DNA of 13,949 nucleotides from Devosia sp. (GTDB lineage Bacteria > Pseudomonadota > Alphaproteobacteria > Rhizobiales > Devosiaceae): NCBI GenBank assembly GCA_011322005.1, contig DROE01000286.1, positions 1 through 13,949 on the forward strand, written 5' to 3'. The translations under genes and the position numbers were made by a program. Below, one piece after another: positions 1-6,216 of this stretch; within the stretch, counting starts at the first letter, position 1; every line of letters starts with the position of its first letter. Under the pieces are notes generated by a model. It made no database searches. It was not told where the DNA came from and was given only the letters and a program-made list of their open reading frames with translations.

Positions 1-2
1 AC

Positions 3-773
3 AGGTTCCGGCTCGATGAAGAAGCATCGCTCGACACCAGGCAAATAGACAACAAAAAGGTGCGCGAGGAACAGGTCGCCCGGCTGAACGAAGTCAGACG
101 CAAGCGCTCCGAGGCCCGGGTTGAAGAAGCGCTCAGCGGCCTGAAGCAAAATGCGGCAATGAACGAGGGCAATCTGCTGGAGGCGGCCATTGTGGCGGCA
201 AAGGCGCGGGCAACGCTGGGGGAAATTTCCAGCGCGCTGGAGGAAATATTTGGCCGCCACAGCGCAACGCCCAAAATCATCTCGGGCGTTTATGACAGTG
301 CCTACAAGGGGGATGCGGAATATACGGAATTGCAGAGACGGATTGAAAAGTTCACTTCGGATCATGATCGGGCTCCCTCGATCTTTATTGCCAAGATGGG
401 TCAGGACGGGCACGACCGGGGGGCCAAGATCATCGCCACCGCCTTTGCCGATATGGGCTTTTTGGTGCACTTCGGGGCGCTGTTTGAGACGGCTGAGGAG
501 GTGGCAAATCATATCAGCGAAATGGGGGTGGATGCGGTGGGTATTTCCTCGCTGGCGGCCGGGCACAAGGTGCTGGTGCCCGCGCTTGTCGAGCAGATGA
601 AAAGGCGCGGCCTTGATGATATTCCGGTGGTGGTTGGCGGGGTTATTCCCGAAGGGGATTACCAGTTTTTGCTTGATGCCGGAGTAGCGGAAATTTTCGG
701 GCCGGGCACCAATGTGCTGCAGGCGGCGTTTTCCGTTCTGAACCGGATCGAGGGGAGGCTCTCCAACAAATGA
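3..773 (+). CDS. scpA: Methylmalonyl-CoA mutase, C-terminal part (5' end outside window)
   Basis: This is the cobalamin-binding end of methylmalonyl-CoA mutase, which interconverts (R)-methylmalonyl-CoA and succinyl-CoA in the cytoplasm using adenosylcobalamin. The frame is open from base 3 with no stop, so the gene starts upstream; the GTG at 60 is internal. About 256 residues are present, against roughly 700 for a full enzyme. The first part (IDNKKVREEQVARL) is the linker that follows the catalytic barrel. The B12 domain follows, with the DxHxxG motif as DGHDRG at 405-422 (the His is the lower cobalt ligand), then GISSLAAGH and VVVGGVIPEGDYQFL, which match the flavodoxin-like fold of this family. 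The next gene is the matching epimerase, which argues against a related mutase such as isobutyryl- or ethylmalonyl-CoA mutase, although the missing catalytic half would be needed to settle substrate specificity. The symbol could equally be mutB or mcm. Confidence 0.93.
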   Translation, partial: RFRLDEEASLDTRQIDNKKVREEQVARLNEVRRKRSEARVEEALSGLKQNAAMNEGNLLEAAIVAAKARATLGEISSALEEIFGRHSATPKIISGVYDSAYKGDAEYTELQRRIEKFTSDHDRAPSIFIAKMGQDGHDRGAKIIATAFADMGFLVHFGALFETAEEVANHISEMGVDAVGISSLAAGHKVLVPALVEQMKRRGLDDIPVVVGGVIPEGDYQFLLDAGVAEIFGPGTNVLQAAFSVLNRIEGRLSNK

Positions 774-790
774 CGGACCCGGTTCAATAC

Positions 791-917
791 CCTCACGGTG
801 AGCTTGTCGAGCCATGGACGCACCGGTCAGGCCTCGTCCTTCGACAGACTCAGGATGAGGCTATCAGGTGGAGGGGAAGGGAACTGTCATGCGGCCCTCG
901 ACAGGCTCAGGATGAGG
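791..917. repeat. Cluster of three dispersed palindromic repeat copies between mutase and epimerase genes
   Basis: Three related units lie in the gap. Copy 1 (791-816, CCTCACGGTGAGCTTGTCGA core) points the opposite way to the other two. Copy 2 (832-860) has arms CCTCGTCCT and AGGATGAGG around an 11-base loop. The arms pair completely if one G-U is allowed. Copy 3 (896-917, CCTCGACAGGCTCAGGATGAGG) lacks most of one arm. Copies 2 and 3 share the core CGACAG-CTCAGGATGAGGCT. The family resembles the short 'tcgacaggctcaggatgagg' elements scattered between genes in many alphaproteobacteria, recalled from general knowledge and not searched. The DRLRMR peptides they encode in one frame are artefacts. 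They may form RNA hairpins inside the mutase-epimerase transcript. Confidence 0.8.
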
Positions 918-945
918 CTTTCGGTTGGGCGGAGAGGGGGTCGTT

Positions 946-1359
946 GTGATCGGCAAGCTAAACCATGTGGCAATTGCGGTGCCTGATCTTGAGGCGGCGA
1001 CCGCCAGGTATCGCGACCTGCTGGGGGCTGATGTTTCCGCTCCGCAGGACCTGCCTGAACATGGGGTGAGCGTGGTTTTTGTCACGCTCGACAACACAAA
1101 GATCGAACTTTTGCATCCGTTGGGACGCAACTCACCGGTTGCGGGTTTTCTGGTCCGCAACCCCGATGGGGGGGTGCATCATTTATGTTTTGAGGTCAGT
1201 GACTTAAAGGAAGCGACTGAGAAAATGATTCGGACCGGGGCGCGGGTGCTCGGGGACGGAAGCGCAAAGACCGGTGCCCACGGGTTGCCGGTGATTTTTC
1301 TTCACCCCAAGGACTTTGACGGAACGCTGATCGAGCTTGAAGAGGTGGCCGGAGATTGA
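946..1359 (+). CDS. mce: Methylmalonyl-CoA epimerase
   Basis: It interconverts the (S) and (R) forms of methylmalonyl-CoA, supplying the mutase encoded just upstream. This lets propionyl-CoA carbon (from odd-chain fatty acids, Val, Ile, Met) reach succinyl-CoA. The protein is 137 residues, normal for the family, and is a two-module vicinal-oxygen-chelate (glyoxalase-like) fold. Visible signatures are LNHVAIAV at the N-terminus with metal-ligand candidate His7, GGVHHLCFEV with His79, and the C-terminal DGTLIELEE with Glu130. The GTG at 946 is chosen because GGAGAGGGGG at 931-940 is a good ribosome site and the family starts a few residues before the NHVAIAV strand. A TTG at 925 in frame would add seven residues that do not resemble the family. 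It is probably cotranscribed with the mutase gene. Confidence 0.93.
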   Translation: MIGKLNHVAIAVPDLEAATARYRDLLGADVSAPQDLPEHGVSVVFVTLDNTKIELLHPLGRNSPVAGFLVRNPDGGVHHLCFEVSDLKEATEKMIRTGARVLGDGSAKTGAHGLPVIFLHPKDFDGTLIELEEVAGD

Positions 1360-1377
1360 GGTGTGCTCCAGACCCGC

Positions 1378-1394
1378 TTAAGCGGACGTTAACC
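1378..1394 (+). promoter_or_regulatory. Predicted CtrA full binding site
   Basis: The sequence TTAAGCGGACGTTAACC is an exact match to the alphaproteobacterial CtrA consensus TTAA-N7-TTAACC, and it is followed by AT, giving the common TTAACCAT tail. It lies 23-39 bases before the ATG at 1417, a place where CtrA usually overlaps the -35 region. The first half-site also sits inside the perfect palindrome CCGCTTAAGCGG (1374-1385). A GANTC site, the target of the CcrM methylase in this class, is at 1420-1424. The assignment rests on sequence match alone. Confidence 0.6.
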
Positions 1395-1416
1395 ATAAAG
1401 ATGTAGGCTTTTGCTC

Positions 1417-1644
1417 ATGGATTCAGTGGGCTTCAGGAAGATAAACTCTGCGCCCGAGGGCGTTTCAAACTGGGAACGCTTCAAGGCGTGGCGCGCCACG
1501 CGCCAGAAAAACATCGCCCGCTTTCAGGAAACCCGCGCCAGTCTGGCGGTGTCATTCATGAACATCAATCTGGGCGTTTCGCAGGGCCAGACCGAACTGG
1601 CAGCGCGGGCGGCCTCGACCCGGATACTGGACAAAACAGTCTAA
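1417..1644 (+). CDS. Small conserved-looking protein of unknown function, 75 residues
   Basis: I do not recognise this protein. The ATG at 1417 gives 75 residues: a basic, Trp/Arg/Lys-rich first half (NWERFKAWRATRQKN), then a more neutral, helix-prone stretch (SFMNINLGVSQGQTELAARAA). There is no signal peptide or membrane segment. Codon use is like its neighbours, with many G/C third positions, and no other gene covers the stretch, so it is probably real. A TTG at 1411 in frame would add two residues. The only ribosome-site hint is TAGG at 1404-1407. The CtrA-type site immediately upstream suggests cell-cycle, motility or pilus control, but that is inferred from the site, not from the protein. 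Its stop codon overlaps that of the converging methyltransferase gene. Confidence 0.6.
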   Translation: MDSVGFRKINSAPEGVSNWERFKAWRATRQKNIARFQETRASLAVSFMNINLGVSQGQTELAARAASTRILDKTV

Positions 1645-2102
1645 AGCCAGCGCCGAACCTTTTTTTTGTAGGCTGCAAATTCCTCACCAAACAGTTCCTG
1701 AAGCGCGCGCTCTTCGGGCATGATCTGGAAGCGGTTGATATAGGGGATGAATGCAAAGGCCAGCACCAGCGAAAGCGGGTTGGCCAGATAAAACCCCCAG
1801 GCCAAAAGAAACAGCATGTCGGCCACATAAATCGGATTGCGCGAGACCCCGTAAATTCCGGTGGTGACCAGGGCGGAAGCCTTGTCCGGGGAGATGGGAT
1901 TGACCGTTGTTTTGGCTTTGGCGAACCCGATGAAGGAAATCCCCATGAGCGCAATGCCGCCAACAGCAAAAGCCCCTGCGGAATAAAACCTGATATCAAC
2001 CAGCGTATCCAGATGCGGGGTGACAAGCGAGACGCCCCACATGACCACGGCCACAATGACGACGACCAGGGGCGGGGGAATTTTCAATTCGAGGAAAGAC
2101 AT
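1641..2102 (-). CDS. Small membrane methyltransferase, isoprenylcysteine carboxyl methyltransferase / phospholipid methyltransferase-like
   Basis: The 153-residue product belongs to the bacterial ICMT/PEMT-like membrane methyltransferases, which bind S-adenosylmethionine. The substrate cannot be read from sequence. About four hydrophobic segments are seen: near residues 10-28, 38-60, 92-108 and 110-123. The family signature is SRNPIYVADML after the third stretch, and the C-terminal part, MPEERALQELFGEEFAAYKKKVRRWL at the extreme end, has the usual E-E...F-G...Y...V-R-R-W layout. A clear ribosome site (GGAGAT) sits just before the ATG, 12 bases after the stop of murD2, so it is the last gene of the minus-strand operon. 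Whether it acts on a cell-envelope lipid or is merely a passenger is unknown. Three lysine codons form an eight-A run near the 3' end. Confidence 0.8.
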   Translation of the reverse strand: MSFLELKIPPPLVVVIVAVVMWGVSLVTPHLDTLVDIRFYSAGAFAVGGIALMGISFIGFAKAKTTVNPISPDKASALVTTGIYGVSRNPIYVADMLFLLAWGFYLANPLSLVLAFAFIPYINRFQIMPEERALQELFGEEFAAYKKKVRRWL

Positions 2103-2114
2103 TCTTATCTCCGT

Positions 2115-3401
2115 TCAGGTGAAATGTTTGCGGGCCAGTTCAAGGAACGTCTCGCCGCGCCGTTCGAAATTCCTGAACTGGTTGAACGAAGGGGCACCGG
2201 GAGAAAGCACAAGCGTTTCGAACTGGTCGGGGTTGGTGGCAAGCTGCTCGAACAGGTGTTCGAGTGAACCGGCCTTGTGGCAGGTAAAAGGCGTGTTTCC
2301 GGTGCCGATTTCGGAAAGGATACGGTGGCCGGTGTCGGGCAGGAACCAGACCTGGCTCAGGGTCGAGTTTTTCAGATTTGCCACGAGCCCCCCATATTTC
2401 TGGGCCCGGTCATAGCCGCCAAGGATGAGGGCGACCTTGCCTTCAGGATAGGCGGCGACGGCGGCCTTGGTGGCCTCGGGGTTGGTGGCAATGGAATCGT
2501 TGACAAAGGTCTTGCCGCCCAGTTGCACTTCTTGCAGCCGGTGGGGAAGGGGCTCAAAGGCAGCGATACCTTCAAGGATATTTTCCTCGGAGACGCCAAC
2601 TCCCAGACAGAGGCGGGCGGCCAGTATGGCATTTTGGGCGTTATGGTCGCCCTTGAGCCTTGAAGCTGCGACCTGTTTTAGCAAGCGGGACTGGAAGTCC
2701 GGGGACAGGTCGGCCAGGGCGCGGACCAGCCCGTTAGGGGGCTGGGGCAGGCAACTCCTTTCAACCACCTGCGGGTTGAGGGCGCAGCAATAGGGTCTTT
2801 TGCGCCGCAGAATGTTGAGCTTGTCAGAGAAATAGTTCTCTTCAGTCCCATGCCAGTCCAGATGCTCGGGAAAAAGCGAGGTAATGCCGATAAAGTCAAG
2901 ATTGAAATCCATGTCGGCGGTCTGGAAGGAGGAAAGCTCAAGCACTGCATGGGTGCACGGGGGCAGGTCGAGCGGGGGAACGCCGATATTGCCGCCCAGC
3001 CCCGCGTCCAGACCTGCCTGTTTCAGGGTGGTGAAAATCAGCTTGGCGGTGGTGCTTTTGCCCTTGGTGCCGGTGATGGCAATGGTTATGGCATCATTCC
3101 TTTTATAGGCCGCCCACAGATTGATGTTGGTGGTGATTTCAATGCCTGCCGCCCGGGCGGCGACAAGATCGGACTTATAGATGGAAACCCCGGCGGAGCG
3201 TACAATGAGACGGTATTTCTTGTCCCTGATGGCGGCCGCAAGGCTTTCCGTGGGCACCTGTTGGGTGCCGGGCAGGTCGGCTTGGCCGGTGTCAACAACC
3301 ACGTCTACCTGTTCGTTGGGGGCGGTTTCCTTCAAAAAAGCAAGGGTCGAGCGCGCTTCGCGCCCGGCACCGTACATCAAAACGGGGCCTTTGATACTCA
3401 T
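2115..3401 (-). CDS. murD2: UDP-N-acetylmuramoyl-L-alanine--L-glutamate ligase (MurD2)
   Basis: This ATP-dependent Mur ligase is predicted to add L-glutamate (not D-glutamate) to UDP-MurNAc-L-Ala in the cytoplasm, the step before MurL. Its 428 residues show the three Mur ligase domains: an N-terminal nucleotide-sugar part (LMYGAGREA, residues 8-16), a central ATPase and a C-terminal domain. The P-loop is GTKGKSTT (111-118), then GGNIG (136-140), ELSSFQ (155-160), LFPEHLDWHG (176-185), GDHNAQN (251-257), LPHRLQ (285-290), NDSIATNPEAT (301-311), LILGGYD (326-332) and SPGAPSFNQFRNFERRG (400-416). The layout is that of MurD, but the P-loop Lys and the PEHLDWHG motif differ from classical MurD (usually GxNGKST and TEDHMDR). 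The ATG overlaps the murL stop as ATGA with no evident ribosome site, so translation is probably coupled. Assignment as MurD2 instead of MurD rests mainly on pairing with murL. Confidence 0.85.
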   Translation of the reverse strand: MSIKGPVLMYGAGREARSTLAFLKETAPNEQVDVVVDTGQADLPGTQQVPTESLAAAIRDKKYRLIVRSAGVSIYKSDLVAARAAGIEITTNINLWAAYKRNDAITIAITGTKGKSTTAKLIFTTLKQAGLDAGLGGNIGVPPLDLPPCTHAVLELSSFQTADMDFNLDFIGITSLFPEHLDWHGTEENYFSDKLNILRRKRPYCCALNPQVVERSCLPQPPNGLVRALADLSPDFQSRLLKQVAASRLKGDHNAQNAILAARLCLGVGVSEENILEGIAAFEPLPHRLQEVQLGGKTFVNDSIATNPEATKAAVAAYPEGKVALILGGYDRAQKYGGLVANLKNSTLSQVWFLPDTGHRILSEIGTGNTPFTCHKAGSLEHLFEQLATNPDQFETLVLSPGAPSFNQFRNFERRGETFLELARKHFT

Positions 3402-4741
3402 GGTTTTGTGAACTTTGTCAGGGCGGCGTGCATAGGGGCGGGAATATTGTGAATGGAAACGTCTTGCATCAGGTCTTTCCAGGCGGTCTCAAGCGTTGTT
3501 TCACCATAGAAAGCCTCAAGCGCGCTGCCAAGCAAAGAAACAAGCGCGAACTCCTTCCATCGGGTATTTTTGGACAGGGCAAACAGGGCGGCGGCGGCCT
3601 CGAGAATTTCGCCCACGCATTCCCAGGGCTTTTGCCCCTCAAGGCCGCAAAGCAGGCGGAATGAAGTGAGATGCGCGGGATTGTCAAGGATGTTTTCGCC
3701 GAAAATGGCGCTGAGGCGCTCTGGGGACATGAAAGGCGCAAATATCAGAAACACAAAGTGGCATTTGGGGCAGGTGCGGCACCACAAAGGGCCTCCGGTA
3801 CGACTAAGGGCGAAGTTTTTGTTACAGCTTGAGAAAGTTTCGTCAAAGCAGTTTGTTTGCGAAAACATCCGGGCGATGCGCAACTCCGAAAGGGGGCGCA
3901 ACAGGGAATAATAGTTCAGGCGCATACCGCTGAGTTCAGCCAGCGTGTTGCGCATCAGGTTTTCAAAGGCAAAGCTCTTGGAATGCTGGTGGTTGACCAT
4001 GCGCCCGTCATGGGAGGCGTTACCCTGATTGGCGGAGCGCTCGTTGGAGAGAATGATTTCACTGTAACCAAACAGCAGCGCGGCAAGAGAAGCGATTGCC
4101 GAGTTGATGGCTGTTGAGGGCACGTGGCCGTTGCAAAAGCCTTTCAGCCTGCCAAGGCGAAACATTTCGGGGTCAAGGGTGCGGGTGACAAAAAGCGGCG
4201 GGAGGTCAATTTTTTCGACGCAAGAGAGGATGGGGCCCTTCGGGTTGACCGCGAAGGGGGTGAACTCAATACCGGCGCTTTGGGCCAGTTGCGCGCTGAC
4301 CAGAGAATCCTTGCCGCCTCCCATGAGAATGAGGGCCCTGTCGGCGGGGGTGAAGGCAGGGTCAGGCCCGGGGGAGGCCGTATCGACATTCAGGGAAAGT
4401 TTTCCGAACCGCTTCAGATTGTTGCGGGCGTAAAACTCGCCCAGCCCGTTTTCATAAATGTCCAGTACCAGTTTTTGCTCAAGGGTGGTCAGGGAAAAAT
4501 CGGGTGCAGTGATTTCAAGGGGGGCCAGAAGCTTGAAATAGCTTACACCAACAACACAGGATGTGAGGTTCAACGCCCGCTGAAACAGGGGCGATGCAGC
4601 CACCTCCGGGCCGAAACCGGGAGGGAATACCAGTGTTTCCGCAAAGGAAAGCTCGGCGAGCTGAAATGTGAAGGCGGCGGTTTGCGTTTTGGCGTCGAAG
4701 GCGGGTTTATCGATGATGAAGCGACCCGGGTCCGCGCGCAT
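3398..4741 (-). CDS. murL: UDP-N-acetyl-alpha-D-muramoyl-L-alanyl-L-glutamate epimerase (MurL)
   Basis: MurL inverts the terminal L-Glu of UDP-MurNAc-L-Ala-L-Glu to D-Glu with consumption of ATP. In Xanthomonas oryzae this replaces glutamate racemase together with MurD2. The product is 447 residues, in line with the family as I know it. The central ATP-binding feature is a PP-loop-like motif ILMGGGKDSLVS (138-149, GGGKDS at 141-146). Further conserved-looking parts are SNERSANQGN (232-241), NHQHSKSF (250-257) and a cysteine cluster WCRTCPKCHF (320-329), with another Cys at 306. No signal peptide or membrane helix is seen, so it is cytoplasmic. Its ATG shares one base with the stop of the upstream phosphoesterase (TGATG), and its stop overlaps the start of murD2 (ATGA). 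The partnership with a Mur ligase is the strongest support; some databases may only call it hypothetical. Confidence 0.87.
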   Translation of the reverse strand: MRADPGRFIIDKPAFDAKTQTAAFTFQLAELSFAETLVFPPGFGPEVAASPLFQRALNLTSCVVGVSYFKLLAPLEITAPDFSLTTLEQKLVLDIYENGLGEFYARNNLKRFGKLSLNVDTASPGPDPAFTPADRALILMGGGKDSLVSAQLAQSAGIEFTPFAVNPKGPILSCVEKIDLPPLFVTRTLDPEMFRLGRLKGFCNGHVPSTAINSAIASLAALLFGYSEIILSNERSANQGNASHDGRMVNHQHSKSFAFENLMRNTLAELSGMRLNYYSLLRPLSELRIARMFSQTNCFDETFSSCNKNFALSRTGGPLWCRTCPKCHFVFLIFAPFMSPERLSAIFGENILDNPAHLTSFRLLCGLEGQKPWECVGEILEAAAALFALSKNTRWKEFALVSLLGSALEAFYGETTLETAWKDLMQDVSIHNIPAPMHAALTKFTKP

Positions 4742-5631
4742 CAGTGCACCCGTAATTGCAGGCGCTGCACGATGTCATCGCCCACACGCTGGTAGCCGAA
4801 TTCGCGCATGGTGCACGACCAGCCGTGACTGAGCCGGTCAATATGGAACAGGTTGTAGCGGGCCGGGGCAGCCGGAGAACCGGGCAGGTTGGCGGCGGCG
4901 GCGACCCCGATAACCGGGACACGGCCCCCCGGACCGGCAATTGTATGAACGCTTGAGATGTGCGTATGGCCATGCAGGACCATTTCGGCACCGTAGGTTG
5001 CAATGGTCTGGCGGAACCTTTTGGCCCCGATGAGTGTTTTGCGCCAGGGGCGCGTGTTTTCTTTGGCGGGGGGATGGTGAATGGCGACAATACGGAAATA
5101 TCCCGCGTCCCCTAGAACTTGCAGGCATTTGCCCAACCGGTCGGCCTGTTGCTGATCGAACAGTCCCGCAGCGATAAAGGGCGGTGTTGCGATGGCGCTG
5201 GAACAGCCGACAATGGCGGCGTCTCCGGCCCGGCGAACAAACGGATAGGGGTTAGCATCCAGCGTTTCCCCGCTGGCGTAGGGTCCATAGATGTCCCGCG
5301 CCCTGCGCAGGGCACCGGGCACATAGGCATCGTGATTGCCCGGTACCATGCACACCCGTTCCGGCTGCCCCAGTTTTCTCAGCCAGCGCGCGGCGACCTC
5401 GACTTCCTCGTTCAGGGACAGATTGACAAGGTCGCCGGTAACGACAGTCATGTCCTGGCGCTGGTAAAGCAGATGGTTGACCAGAGTGTTCAGGGAGCCG
5501 GGTGACATCTGGTCCTTGCGCTTGTGCTTCCAGTTCAGGTATCCGGTTATGCGCTTGTTCAAAAGCTGGCGTACCCTTATGGGGGGCAGTGGTGCCAGAT
5601 GAATGTCAGAAATATGCGCAATAACCGTCAT
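4741..5631 (-). CDS. Calcineurin-like metallophosphoesterase
   Basis: This cytoplasmic metal-dependent phosphoesterase has 296 residues and the full five-part signature of the superfamily: DIHL (D9, H11), GDLVN (G66-D67), GNHD (98-101), IHHPP (184-188) and HGHTH (220-224). These ligands normally hold a dinuclear Fe/Mn/Zn centre. The arrangement resembles the class III cyclic-nucleotide phosphodiesterases (CpdA-like) and their many relatives, but the substrate cannot be told from sequence. The ATG at 5631 is supported by AGGA seven bases upstream and by the fact that DIHL should lie near the N-terminus. It is the first gene of the minus-strand operon and is coupled to murL by a TGATG overlap, so a role in cell-envelope metabolism is possible, though this is only inferred from position. 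Confidence 0.88.
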   Translation of the reverse strand: MTVIAHISDIHLAPLPPIRVRQLLNKRITGYLNWKHKRKDQMSPGSLNTLVNHLLYQRQDMTVVTGDLVNLSLNEEVEVAARWLRKLGQPERVCMVPGNHDAYVPGALRRARDIYGPYASGETLDANPYPFVRRAGDAAIVGCSSAIATPPFIAAGLFDQQQADRLGKCLQVLGDAGYFRIVAIHHPPAKENTRPWRKTLIGAKRFRQTIATYGAEMVLHGHTHISSVHTIAGPGGRVPVIGVAAAANLPGSPAAPARYNLFHIDRLSHGWSCTMREFGYQRVGDDIVQRLQLRVH

Positions 5632-5706
5632 TGACGATCCTTTTGGGGGTTCCTGGGGCGTCTATTGGCACAAAACGACGTGGCACGACAACGCAAACAT
5701 TGCCTA

Positions 5707-5718
5707 ATTTGGCCAAAT
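5707..5718. promoter_or_regulatory. Perfect 12-base palindrome in a divergent promoter region, possible operator
   Basis: ATTTGGCCAAAT reads the same on both strands, and another GGCCAAA half lies at 5722-5728. The site sits between the divergent starts of the metallophosphoesterase-murL-murD2 operon (5631) and the Nudix gene (5755). Such placement suits a dimeric regulator, but no regulator is named and a chance palindrome cannot be excluded. I see no convincing -35/-10 pair in the 123-base gap. Confidence 0.3.
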
Positions 5719-5754
5719 CCGGGCCAAAATAAGTCTTGAGAAAGTGACGGGGAC

Positions 5755-6216
5755 ATGACCGGCTGGGAGAAATTTCGTACCAAATTGTTCCTTTTCGGGG
5801 TTGGGTTGGCGCGTCGGATGACGCTGGGGGTGCGCGTGGTCTTGATCGAGAAGAACAGGATCTGTCTCGTGCGACACACTTATGTTGCGGGCTGGCATTT
5901 TCCCGGCGGGGGAATTGAGCCGGGGGAAACGGCAAGGAACAGCGCCGTGCGCGAAGTGCTGGAGGAGACCGGGTACAGGATTGAGGGACCGCTGAAACTG
6001 TTCGGTGTCTATCTGAACGCGGGGGTCTCGGTGCGCGATCACGTGCTGGTTTTCACCTGCCGTGAGTTCAAGGAGGAGCGGACCTTCAAGCCGGGCATGG
6101 AAATTGCGGACGCGGGCTGGTTCGATCGACAAGAGTTGCCCGAGGGTACGACTGAAGGCACCAAGCAGCGGCTGCAAGAGATATTTGAGGGAAAAGAGCC
6201 GACATCGCTTTGGTGA
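5755..6216 (+). CDS. Nudix hydrolase
   Basis: The 153-residue product hydrolyses some nucleoside-diphosphate-linked substrate, which cannot be specified. The Nudix box is complete and correctly spaced: G52-x5-E58-x7-R66-E67-V-L-E70-E71-T-G73, within FPGGGIEPGE and REVLEETGY. Glu67, Glu70 and Glu71 are the expected Mg2+ ligands. The N-terminal 25 residues include a hydrophobic patch (KLFLFGVGLARRMTLGVRVVLI) that is most likely a strand plus helix of the fold, not a membrane anchor. The ATG at 5755 follows GGGG at 5749-5752. It is the first gene of the rightward group and is divergent from the murL operon. A second Nudix gene two genes downstream is of a different type. Confidence 0.9.
   Translation: MTGWEKFRTKLFLFGVGLARRMTLGVRVVLIEKNRICLVRHTYVAGWHFPGGGIEPGETARNSAVREVLEETGYRIEGPLKLFGVYLNAGVSVRDHVLVFTCREFKEERTFKPGMEIADAGWFDRQELPEGTTEGTKQRLQEIFEGKEPTSLW

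Noticed and set aside
798..986. Open frame rich in DRLRMR units between mutase and epimerase genes
   Set aside because: The peptide comes from translating the palindromic repeats; it has no ribosome site and overlaps the epimerase start in another frame.
1651..1668. Possible intrinsic terminator at the eight-T run
   Set aside because: No stem-forming sequence precedes the Ts; the run simply encodes three lysines of the methyltransferase on the other strand.
1653..1668. A-AAA-AAG slippery site near the 3' end of the methyltransferase gene
   Set aside because: The heptamer is in the right phase for -1 slippage, but only about six codons remain, no downstream stem was seen and the normal frame ends exactly as the family does (VRRWL), so programmed frameshifting is unlikely.
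1488..2267. A 259-codon open frame on the plus strand
   Set aside because: It runs across the small protein, the methyltransferase and murD2 on the other strand or frame. Those have clear family motifs and this one has none, so it is a shadow in G+C-rich DNA.
4741..5631. Naming the phosphoesterase CpdA (cyclic AMP phosphodiesterase) or a lipid A enzyme (LpxH)
   Set aside because: The metal-ligand motifs are shared by the whole superfamily; nothing in the sequence fixes a substrate.
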